Below the pieces are notes generated by a model, which was not told where the DNA came from, searched no databases, and saw nothing but the letters and a program-made list of their open reading frames with translations. Position numbers and translations under genes: made by a program. This document shows positions 16,104 to 21,373 of a DNA stretch of 21,373 nucleotides, piece after piece. Source of the DNA: Cyanobacteria bacterium UBA8803. GTDB taxonomy: Bacteria > Cyanobacteriota > Cyanobacteriia > Cyanobacteriales > Coleofasciculaceae. Where the stretch lies: positions 9,582 through 30,954 of the forward strand of contig DNXU01000486.1 in NCBI GenBank assembly GCA_003505715.1, given 5' to 3'. Numbering within the stretch: position 1 is the stretch's first letter; every line of letters starts with the position of its first letter.

Positions 16104-17522
16104 CTACCAGGGATAAGGGGCATAATCTTTCAGAAAATGACCATAGAGGGGAGGCTCGGATTTTTCAATACCTTGCACAATCGGATCGTAAATTCTCGCC
16201 ATGCCATCGATCGCATCTAAGGGTGTATAGAAATCTTGCTGTGCTTGCACCCGCATCTTTTTAGGATAAGGATTTTCATTGGTAATCCACCCCGTATCTA
16301 CACTATTCATAAAGATATAGTCTTGAGCATAATCAGCCGCAGAGGTGCGCGTCATCATATTTAAGGCAGCTTTGGCCATATTGGTATGGGGATGGTAGAC
16401 TGTTTTGCTTTCCCGGTTGAATTGTCCCTCCATTGCCGACACGTTGATGATAAAGCGTTTAGCAAAGGGCGATCGCTTAAGTAAGGGTTTAAGTTTACTG
16501 TTGAAAATGAAAGGGGCGATCGCATTAACTAACTGTACTTCCAGTAACTCAATAGTATTAACCTCATCCAGTTTGAGCAACCAGCTATTCTGGGGACGCA
16601 GATCCAGTTGTTGTCCATCAGCATCGAAGTGATGGAGGGGGAAGTAATCGCTAGTTACAGCAGGCAGATTGCCTTGATAGTTTGGTTTAGTTTCGAGTAA
16701 AACAGACTGGTGTTGAGGCAATCGGGCTGTAGCTGTATTGCCATTACTTAAAATTAACCCTTGTGCCTTATCTGGTAATATTTGTGATGCTTCCTGTTCT
16801 TGCTGTAAGAGATGCTGATAAAATGCCAAGGGACGCTTGATAGTTTGAGCAGCATTGTTGATGATGATATCCAGTGCTGATTCAGTATCCACTAAATCCT
16901 GCACGAATGTCTCCACGGCTGGGATATTTCTCAGATCGAGTCCGTGAATTTGGAGGCGATCGCACCACTGCTCAAAATCCGGTTCTCGGCTATAGCGATA
17001 GGCACAGTCATGGGGAAACCTGGTAATGAGAATCACCCGCGCCCCATCCCGCAATAGCCGCAATCCCATCTGATAGCCAATCTTGATCCGTCCGCCTGTC
17101 AATAAGGCAATCCGCCCAACTAAATTGGTGCGTTGTTGCCTTTTTTGATAGTTAAATTCAGCACATTCAGGACAAAGTGAATGATAAAAAAAATGAAGTT
17201 GGGTATAGGGGGTTTTGCAGATGTAGCAGAGGATTGGTTTATGCAGCTGCTGCGGGTTGATGCTTGATGCTGGCAACGCTGCCACTGGTTGTTGCTGGTG
17301 CTGATATTGCACCATGGCAGTTGAGCCTTTCAGTTGGCGATCTTCAACCTGTCGCTGTTGTTGTTTAGTTTGGCGCAAACTTTTGCGGCCCTCTTTATAA
17401 ATTTTGGCGATCAAGCTTTTGAAGCGATCGTGTTCGCTGATCATCGCAGGATCTTCCGAAATTTTTTGCAGAACATTGAGGCAGGTTTCTAATTGTTCCG
17501 GTGGAATATCCATCTTTACCAT
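16104..17522 (-). CDS. SDR-like protein with an N-terminal zinc ribbon
   Basis: The product has 472 residues from the ATG at 17522; another ATG lies at 17513. The frame stays open back through two tRNA genes to 17678, which is an artefact. Residues 1-70 are helical and charged. A zinc ribbon follows at C99, C102, C117 and C120 (CYIC...CPEC). A Rossmann SDR domain then has LTGGRIKIG at 141-149, LDLRNI (adenine-site Asp) near 195-200, and NNAAQT at 222-227. Late in the protein, where SDRs have YxxxK, the sequence is PHTNMAKAALN: the Lys is there but the residue four before it is Thr, with the nearest Tyr eight before. The enzyme may therefore be non-classical or non-catalytic. The C-terminus is GHFLKDYAPYPW. 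The start has no visible ribosome-binding site, and a terminator stands 22 bases upstream. Confidence 0.85.
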   Translation of the reverse strand: MVKMDIPPEQLETCLNVLQKISEDPAMISEHDRFKSLIAKIYKEGRKSLRQTKQQQRQVEDRQLKGSTAMVQYQHQQQPVAALPASSINPQQLHKPILCYICKTPYTQLHFFYHSLCPECAEFNYQKRQQRTNLVGRIALLTGGRIKIGYQMGLRLLRDGARVILITRFPHDCAYRYSREPDFEQWCDRLQIHGLDLRNIPAVETFVQDLVDTESALDIIINNAAQTIKRPLAFYQHLLQQEQEASQILPDKAQGLILSNGNTATARLPQHQSVLLETKPNYQGNLPAVTSDYFPLHHFDADGQQLDLRPQNSWLLKLDEVNTIELLEVQLVNAIAPFIFNSKLKPLLKRSPFAKRFIINVSAMEGQFNRESKTVYHPHTNMAKAALNMMTRTSAADYAQDYIFMNSVDTGWITNENPYPKKMRVQAQQDFYTPLDAIDGMARIYDPIVQGIEKSEPPLYGHFLKDYAPYPW

Positions 17523-17543
17523 CCGGGAGCAGAGATTGAACAG

Positions 17544-17561
17544 AAAAACCCCTGACGGGGT
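17544..17561 (-). terminator. rho-independent terminator after the tRNA pair
   Basis: On the minus strand, directly after the tRNA-Glu-like gene, ACCCC-GTCA-GGGGT is followed by TTTTT. The stem is short but GC-rich with a tetraloop and a T-run. It should end the tRNA transcript while letting some reading through into the SDR gene, whose ATG is only 22 bases further on. Confidence 0.6.
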
Positions 17562-17634
17562 GGGGACTAAGAGGACTTGAACCTCTAACCTCTTCCCTGA
17601 GAAGGAAGCACTCTTCCCTTGAGCTATAGCCCCC
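17561..17634 (-). tRNA. tRNA-Glu(CUC)-like, atypical 8-bp acceptor
   Basis: This is a full cloverleaf. The acceptor GGGGGCTA/TAGTCCCC forms 8 bp with one G-U. TA is followed by a D-arm GCTC/GAGT with loop AAGGGAA, an anticodon stem CTTCC/GGAAG with loop TTCTCAG (anticodon CTC at 34-36), a 5-nt variable loop, and a T-arm AGAGG/CCTCT with loop TTCAAGT. The eighth acceptor pair corresponds to G-1:C73, as in tRNA-His, and the next base is A. CCA is not encoded. It does not resemble the usual cyanobacterial tRNA-Glu(UUC), so it is probably an accessory, array-type tRNA. Confidence 0.8.
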
Positions 17635-17641
17635 AAATAGG

Positions 17642-17716
17642 TGGGACTGAGGGAGACTTGAACTCCCAACCTTTGCAATGCCGTTGCAGCGCTCTTCCAC
17701 TTGAGCTACCAATCCC
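17642..17716 (-). tRNA. atypical tRNA, nominal anticodon GGC
   Basis: The cloverleaf has the 8-bp acceptor GGGATTGG/TCAGTCCC (two G-U), TA, and a D-arm GCTC/GAGC with loop AAGTGGAA. The anticodon stem CTGCA/TGCAA has a C-A mismatch at its outer pair, and the loop is ACGGCAT. The T-arm GGGAG/CTCCC has loop TTCAAGT. By position the anticodon is GGC (Ala), but base 33 is C, not the universal U, and the G3-U70 identity pair of tRNA-Ala is missing. The amino acid is therefore uncertain and the gene may be degenerate. CCTATTTGGG precedes both this tRNA and the next one, pointing to a duplicated origin. Confidence 0.7.
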
Positions 17717-17742
17717 AAATAGGGGAAATTCATTTATAATAC

Positions 17743-17772
17743 ATTATGTAGTATACACGTTATGGATGTCAA
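17743..17772 (-). promoter_or_regulatory. sigma70-type promoter of the tRNA pair
   Basis: On the minus strand TTGACA (17772-17767), a perfect -35 box, is followed after 18 bases by CATAAT (17748-17743), which matches TATAAT at five of six positions. The expected start is near 17736, about 20 bases before the first tRNA. The remainder of the 17773-17855 gap holds one HIP1 site and a pyrimidine tract (TTCTTCCTCTTC) just before the plus-strand gene. Confidence 0.7.
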
Positions 17773-17855
17773 GGGCTATTTGAGAGGTAAGCGATCGCCC
17801 AACTGATACCAAATCCGGCTCGAAAACCCCTCTTATCTTCTTCCTCTTCTTCTTC

Positions 17856-18188
17856 GTGTCCACTGAGTTAATCGCCACCCAGAATCAGATTAGTCATATT
17901 TTGGATAAGGGCAAACTCACACAAGACGATCGCGACTACCTAAAAGTACTTGGTACTCTCGTCTATGATTATGAAGACAAAAATGAGCCGATGCCTACTC
18001 TCAAGGGTGTGGAACTACTCAAAGCCTTGCTAGAAGAATCCAATCTTCACCCCAAAGATTTAGTTCCTATCTTCTCCAGTGAGTCTATCGTTGTAGATAT
18101 ACTCAACGAACAACGCGAAGTTACAATCAATCAACTTAAAGCACTAGCTGCTTTTTTTCACATCTCGCCTAATGCCTTTTTTGAATAA
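17856..18188 (+). CDS. HigA-type HTH regulator / orphan antitoxin
   Basis: This 110-residue protein belongs to the COG5499-like HTH family related to HigA antitoxins. The body reads LTQDDRDYLKVLGTLVYDYEDKNEPMPT, followed by an HTH: LKALLEESNLHPKDLVPIFSSESIVVDILNE, REVTINQLKALAAFFHISPNAFF. The start is the GTG at 17856. No ATG, GTG or TTG lies further upstream before a stop at 17781, and only a pyrimidine tract precedes it, so translation may be weak or the N-terminus shortened compared with family members of about 130 residues. No HigB-type toxin lies beside it: tRNAs are upstream and exonuclease III is convergent. It is therefore an orphan, perhaps a regulator only. Confidence 0.75.
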   Translation: MSTELIATQNQISHILDKGKLTQDDRDYLKVLGTLVYDYEDKNEPMPTLKGVELLKALLEESNLHPKDLVPIFSSESIVVDILNEQREVTINQLKALAAFFHISPNAFFE

Positions 18189-18291
18189 AGCCTTAAAATA
18201 AGTGCGATCGCAACCAGAAGGGTTTGAAAGGGAATTTGTAATATTAGGAGATCGATCCCACTCCTCAGCAGCTGCCTCCTGCCTTCTCGCA

Positions 18292-19083
18292 CTAGCCTAA
18301 CTCAACAATTACTGGAGCATGATCGCTAGGTTGGGCAAGTTTTCTCGGTTCTACGTCAATCCGGCAACTCTTTGCTCGCTCATACAGGTTGGCACTGAGA
18401 TATTGATGATCGATCCGCCAACCTCTATTCCGGCTGAAACCACCCTGACGATAATCCCACCAACTAAAATGACCGCCTTCTGAGGTAAATTTTCTAAAAG
18501 CATCTGCCAACCCTATTCCTAAAACATCCTGTAAGGCTTGGCGTTCGGCAGGTGATGCCATGATGTGATTGTTTTTCTGATTGGGGTTATAGATATCTCG
18601 ATCTTCTAGGGCAATGTTAAAGTCCCCGCAGACACAGAGATTATGGGGCGGTTTGGCTAAGAGCGATCGCAAATAATCTTTGAGTACCTCCAGCCAGCGC
18701 AGCTTGTACTCATACTTATCACTGCCTACTTCAGCACCATTAGGCACGTAGAGATTCACAACGCGAATATCCTCAACAACCCCCATCATCACCCGCTTTT
18801 GTTCGTCAAAATCCCCAACTCGTTCAGCGTCCACAACAGGAGCAAAGCCAGTACTTACCTCTAGTAGAGGTTTGAGGCTCAAGATGGCAACACCGTTATA
18901 GGATTTCTGGCCAGAAATATACAGATGATACCCCAAGCTTTCAAAGGGTGATCGCGGAAATTCCCCATCAACCACTTTAGTTTCTTGCAGGCACAGCACA
19001 TCTACAGGATTATCCTGTAACCAATTCACCACCTGCTCTTGGCGGATGCGAATCGAGTTAACATTCCAAGTTGCAATTTTCAT
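18292..19083 (-). CDS. xth: exodeoxyribonuclease III / AP endonuclease
   Basis: This 263-residue protein belongs to the exonuclease III (Xth) family of Mg-dependent AP endonucleases and 3'-5' exonucleases in base-excision repair. Visible catalytic motifs are TWNVNSIR (N7), LCLQETK (metal-ligand E34), NGVAILS, VVNLYVPNG (active-site Tyr region), CGDFNIALEDRDIYNP, RQGGFSRNRGWRIDHQYLS, and the terminal QPSDHAPVIVEL with the Asp-His pair. Length is normal for the family. ATG at 19083 gives the canonical MKIATWNVNSIR start, though no strong ribosome-binding site is seen. Upstream, a repeat-rich gap separates it from the 2-oxoglutarate decarboxylase gene, and its promoter must lie in or before that repeat. 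The 103-base gap to the convergent antitoxin-like gene shows no clear terminator. Confidence 0.97.
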   Translation of the reverse strand: MKIATWNVNSIRIRQEQVVNWLQDNPVDVLCLQETKVVDGEFPRSPFESLGYHLYISGQKSYNGVAILSLKPLLEVSTGFAPVVDAERVGDFDEQKRVMMGVVEDIRVVNLYVPNGAEVGSDKYEYKLRWLEVLKDYLRSLLAKPPHNLCVCGDFNIALEDRDIYNPNQKNNHIMASPAERQALQDVLGIGLADAFRKFTSEGGHFSWWDYRQGGFSRNRGWRIDHQYLSANLYERAKSCRIDVEPRKLAQPSDHAPVIVELG

Positions 19084-19138
19084 GATGGTTCATTGTTGGT
19101 TGTTTGTTGTTGTTGGTTGTTTGTAGTTTGTTGTTTAA

Positions 19139-19280
19139 GGACTTACGCAGAGCCTTTATTAGTAGGGTGTTTTATGTGGTAGCTAACGCACCATGACCAC
19201 TATATATGGCGTTTACCCTGAGCATAGCCTAAGGGAGCATAGCCTAAGGGAGCATAGCCGAAGGGTAGATGCGTAAGTCC
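19139..19280. mobile_element. 142-bp inverted-repeat (MITE-like) element
   Basis: The ends are perfect 11-bp inverted repeats: GGACTTACGCA (19139-19149) and TGCGTAAGTCC (19270-19280). The outer 8 bases are the same as those of the element at 13764-13860, so both were probably moved by the same transposase. The interior holds copy B of the TAGTAGGGTG repeat and three 15-bp repeats. Only TTAA is shared by both flanks, so no long target duplication is evident. The element sits in the centre of complementary GTT-rich and AAC-rich tracts. It has no coding capacity. Confidence 0.65.
19221..19265. repeat. 15-bp tandem repeat, three copies
   Basis: AGCATAGCCTAAGGG occurs at 19221-19235 and 19236-19250, with a one-base variant (AGCATAGCCGAAGGG) at 19251-19265. 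Similar GAGC(A/G)TAGCC(G/T)AAGGG words are common as short tandem repeats in cyanobacterial intergenic regions. This one lies inside the inverted-repeat element. Confidence 0.85.
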
Positions 19281-19285
19281 TTAAA

Positions 19286-19382
19286 AAACCAAAAACCAAA
19301 AACCAACAACAAACAACCAACAACAAAAAACCAACAACAAAAAACCAACAACCAACAACCAACAACCAACAACAAACAACCA
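19286..19382. repeat. AAC/CAA simple-sequence tract, complementary to the GTT tract at 19090-19136
   Basis: This stretch is made of AACCAACA-type words (runs of CCAACAACCAACAACAAA) and lacks T almost entirely. On the other side of the inverted-repeat element, 19090-19136 is made of the complementary words (TTGTTGGTTGTTTG). Together they form an imperfect long inverted repeat with the element in the loop. It fills the gap between exonuclease III and the 2-oxoglutarate decarboxylase gene, and no gene is present there. Confidence 0.8.
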
Positions 19383-19391
19383 ATTAGCAAC

Positions 19392-21038
19392 TTACATCTT
19401 GCAACTCAAATCCCCAGCTTTTTGGGTAAAGCGGAGGTTTTCGCCGTAGTCTACCGGACAGTCTATAACTGTGGGCACATCTTGAGCGAGGGCTTCTTTG
19501 AGGGTGGGAATTAAATCAGCTACAGAGGTGACTCGGTAGCCTTTCAATCCCATACTTTCCGCCAATTTGACAAAATCTGGATTGCCGAAGTGGACAAATG
19601 CTGATTCGCCAAATTGATTGTGTTGCTTCCACTCAATTAAGCCATAGCCGCCGTCGTTGAAAATTAACGTTACGAAGGGAGTACCTACTCGCAGTGCTGT
19701 TTCTAGTTCTTGGCAGTTCATCATGAAGCCACCATCTCCAGTCACGGCGACAATGTTGCGATCGGGGTAAACTAGTTTAGCGGCAATTGCTCCTGGTAGG
19801 GCGATACCCATAGCGGCGAAGCCATTGGAAATGAGGCAGGTATTGGGGCGATCGCAGTGGTAGTGACGGGCCATCCACATTTTATGGGCACCCACATCAG
19901 AAATAACAATATCTTCAGGCCCCATGACTTGCCGCAGGTCGTAGATTAGTTTTTGTGGCTTGATCGGGAAACCTTCATCGTTGGCGTACTGTTCATAGTC
20001 GGCGCGAATGTCTGTCCGTAATTCGGCAGAAGACGGTGTTGCTTTGCCCTCGCGATCCGCCTGTTTCATAATTTCGTTCAGGGAATCAGAAATATCCCCA
20101 ACTACTTCCACCAAAGGAATGTAACTGCTGTCAATTTCGGCAGGGCTGGCACCAATATGAATAATGGGAATCTTACCCTCAGGATTCCACTTTTTCGGGG
20201 AATATTCAATCAGGTCATAGCCGACAGCAATAATCAGATCGGCTTGATCGAAGGCACAGCTGACATGGTCCCGCTGTTGCAAGCCTACAGTCCACAAGGC
20301 GAGAGGGTGAGTGTAGGGAATGACCCCTTTACCCATAAAACTATTGACCACTGGAATATTCATCCGCGTGGCAAATTCCGTCAGCGCTTCGCCAGCATGG
20401 GCGCGAATTGCGCCATTACCGACGATGATGAGGGGATTTTTGGCCTTAGAGATGGCAACGGCAGCTTTACCTATACTCCGGAACGAGGCATAAACTTTTT
20501 CACGGGCATCTTTCGTCAGCGGTTCGCCGACGACAGACATCGCGGCAATGTTTTCTGGCAGATCGATATGAACTGCTCCCGGTTTTTCGCTCTGCCCAAT
20601 TTTAAATGCCCTGCGCACAAGTTCTGGTGTAATACTAGGGCGAACGATTTGGGCGTTCCACTTAGTTACGGGAGCAAACATTGCCACCAAATCTAAATAC
20701 TGGTGAGATTCAATGTGCATCCGATCGGTGCCCACCTGACCCGTAATGGCAACTAAGGGCGCTCCATCCAGATTGGCATCAGCAACACCCGTCATCAAGT
20801 TAGTTGCGCCCGGACCTAAGGTAGAAAGACAAACTCCCGCTTTCCCCGTCAGGCGTCCGTAAACGTCTGCCATAAAGGCAGCACCTTGCTCGTGTCGAGT
20901 AGTAATGAATTTAATGGAAGAGGTTTTGAGCGCTTCCAAAACGTGTAAGTTCTCTTCCCCAGGCAGTCCAAAAACGTACTCGACACCTTCGTTTTCCAGA
21001 CAACGTACTAACAGTTCCGCTGTGTTCATTTCGCCCAT
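19392..21038 (-). CDS. ThDP-dependent 2-oxoglutarate decarboxylase (acetolactate synthase-like)
   Basis: This 548-residue ThDP enzyme is of the acetolactate-synthase superfamily. Residues 1-170 form the Pyr domain with catalytic Glu50 (TTRHEQGAAFMADVYGR) and GPGATNLMTGVADANLDGAPLVAITGQ. A central domain follows. The PP domain has GDGGFMMNCQELETA and NDGGYGLIEWKQ, the GDG...N metal/ThDP motif. Automatic annotation would call it acetolactate synthase. Its direct neighbour upstream is a succinic-semialdehyde dehydrogenase. In Synechococcus sp. PCC 7002 this gene pair (A2771 and A2770) was shown to convert 2-oxoglutarate to succinate via succinic semialdehyde, closing the TCA cycle, and the sequence agrees with what I remember of A2770. 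GAGGGGGAAA precedes the ATG at 21038. The ATG at 21029 (MNTAELL) is an equally good family start. The enzyme is cytoplasmic. Confidence 0.85.
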   Translation of the reverse strand: MGEMNTAELLVRCLENEGVEYVFGLPGEENLHVLEALKTSSIKFITTRHEQGAAFMADVYGRLTGKAGVCLSTLGPGATNLMTGVADANLDGAPLVAITGQVGTDRMHIESHQYLDLVAMFAPVTKWNAQIVRPSITPELVRRAFKIGQSEKPGAVHIDLPENIAAMSVVGEPLTKDAREKVYASFRSIGKAAVAISKAKNPLIIVGNGAIRAHAGEALTEFATRMNIPVVNSFMGKGVIPYTHPLALWTVGLQQRDHVSCAFDQADLIIAVGYDLIEYSPKKWNPEGKIPIIHIGASPAEIDSSYIPLVEVVGDISDSLNEIMKQADREGKATPSSAELRTDIRADYEQYANDEGFPIKPQKLIYDLRQVMGPEDIVISDVGAHKMWMARHYHCDRPNTCLISNGFAAMGIALPGAIAAKLVYPDRNIVAVTGDGGFMMNCQELETALRVGTPFVTLIFNDGGYGLIEWKQHNQFGESAFVHFGNPDFVKLAESMGLKGYRVTSVADLIPTLKEALAQDVPTVIDCPVDYGENLRFTQKAGDLSCKM

Positions 21039-21200
21039 CTTCTTTCCCCCTCAAGCATCTGTTTGTTATTTGCTGACCTTTGAGCTAATATGGGTCGTTT
21101 GTTATTATTCTTGCCATTCCTTGCTCCTAAGAAGTTTAGACAAAGAGGCTAAAGCAAGGGTTTGCTGCGTGCCTCCCCTGGAAAGACTAAAATCTTTTGG

Positions 21201-21238
21201 CTAAAGTAATGGTTCTTTTAACTTAGCCTTTACTTTAG
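21201..21238. promoter_or_regulatory. inverted repeat between the dehydrogenase and decarboxylase genes
   Basis: CTAAAGTAA (21201-21209) and TTACTTTAG (21230-21238) are perfect 9-base inverted repeats around a 20-base spacer. They lie in the 221-base gap between the two TCA-bypass genes. No T-run follows on the minus strand. It could be a processing hairpin, a weak terminator or an operator. Nothing else with gene character is seen in 21039-21259. Confidence 0.35.
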
Positions 21239-21259
21239 TCCTAAGTCTAGAATTCTTAA

Positions 21260-21373
21260 TTATTTCACCCAAACGGTTTTGATGTTGACGAATTCATGGA
21301 TACCCTGAATACCCAATTCTCGCCCATACCCAGAACGTTTAATTCCGCCAAAAGGTAGACGCGGATCGGATTT
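21260..21373 (-). CDS. succinic-semialdehyde dehydrogenase, C-terminal end (partial)
   Basis: Only the last 37 codons are in the window. The gene continues beyond base 21373. The fragment reads [20 protein letters not shown], followed by a short tail ending NIKTVWVK and a TAA stop at 21260-21262. LPFGGIKxSGxGRELG is the C-terminal signature of NAD(P)-dependent aldehyde dehydrogenases of the succinic-semialdehyde (GabD) type. It oxidises succinic semialdehyde to succinate. Its place just upstream of the 2-oxoglutarate decarboxylase on the same strand matches the known cyanobacterial pair, so the two are likely co-regulated despite a 221-base gap. The substrate assignment rests on this context and on family resemblance. 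Confidence 0.85.
   Translation of the reverse strand, partial: KSDPRLPFGGIKRSGYGRELGIQGIHEFVNIKTVWVK

Noticed and set aside
17523..17678. Upstream extension of the SDR gene by 52 codons
   Set aside because: The extension is translated tRNA sequence and crosses a terminator. The family-like protein begins at the ATG at 17522 or 17513.
17395..17733. Minus-strand 112-codon open frame
   Set aside because: It runs through both tRNA genes and the terminator and overlaps the SDR gene in another frame.
19221..19265. Possible CRISPR array
   Set aside because: The 15-bp units are directly adjacent with no spacers. No cas genes or 25-40 bp spaced repeats occur in the window.
19269..19514. Plus-strand 81-codon frame rich in Asn, Gln, Lys and Thr
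   Set aside because: It is the AAC/CAA simple repeat read as codons, and it runs into the 3' end of the decarboxylase gene on the other strand.

Overview
The window looks like the chromosome of a filamentous, non-marine cyanobacterium. HIP1 octamers (GCGATCGC) are scattered through genes and gaps. There are two PEP-CTERM proteins, a CHASE2 protein, a DUF928 protein, a Uma2 nuclease, a TPS-domain/CHAT giant protein, and the cyanobacterial pair of succinic-semialdehyde dehydrogenase and ThDP-dependent 2-oxoglutarate decarboxylase. I do not assign a genus.

Layout. (1) 1-2800, minus strand: a monotopic sugar-phosphate transferase for exopolysaccharide and two secreted PEP-CTERM proteins. (2) 2898-12732: an operator-like array of ATCAA half-sites precedes a plus-strand operon. 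The operon encodes an HTH/P-loop ATPase, a P-loop ATPase/CHASE2 membrane protein (joined by an ATGA overlap) and an exported DUF928 protein. It converges on a 1695-residue exported haemagglutinin-like protein ending in a CHAT caspase-like peptidase. Together these resemble a sensor/NTPase/peptidase module at the cell surface. (3) 12874-13551: a Uma2-family nuclease-fold protein. (4) 13604-17772, all minus strand: an RNA-centred island. It begins with a sigma70-like promoter, two atypical tRNAs and a terminator. An SDR-like protein with a zinc ribbon, a ribonuclease-inhibitor-type LRR protein and a 243-residue conserved protein (DUF7873-like) follow. Nine bases after the last stop codon come two tandem RNAs in which the 3' half of a tRNA precedes the 5' half, and then a bidirectional terminator. 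(5) 17856-19280: an orphan HigA-type antitoxin-like protein, exonuclease III and a repeat-rich gap. (6) 19392-end: 2-oxoglutarate decarboxylase and the 3' end of a succinic-semialdehyde dehydrogenase gene, the cyanobacterial route that closes the TCA cycle.

The most interesting discovery is in island 4. Both downstream RNAs fold as circularly permuted tRNAs: T-arm, 3' acceptor strand, loop, 5' acceptor strand, D-arm. Their open ends lie on the anticodon side and are closed by an extra 9-bp helix. This is the architecture I remember for bacterial Y RNAs (YrlA), the partners of Ro60/Rsr. The second copy is interrupted exactly in its acceptor-end loop by a 97-bp MITE-like element with a 9-bp target duplication. 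Without that element the two RNAs are about 143 and 138 nt. No Ro60 homologue lies in the window, so the neighbouring proteins may be the partners, or the Ro protein may be encoded elsewhere.
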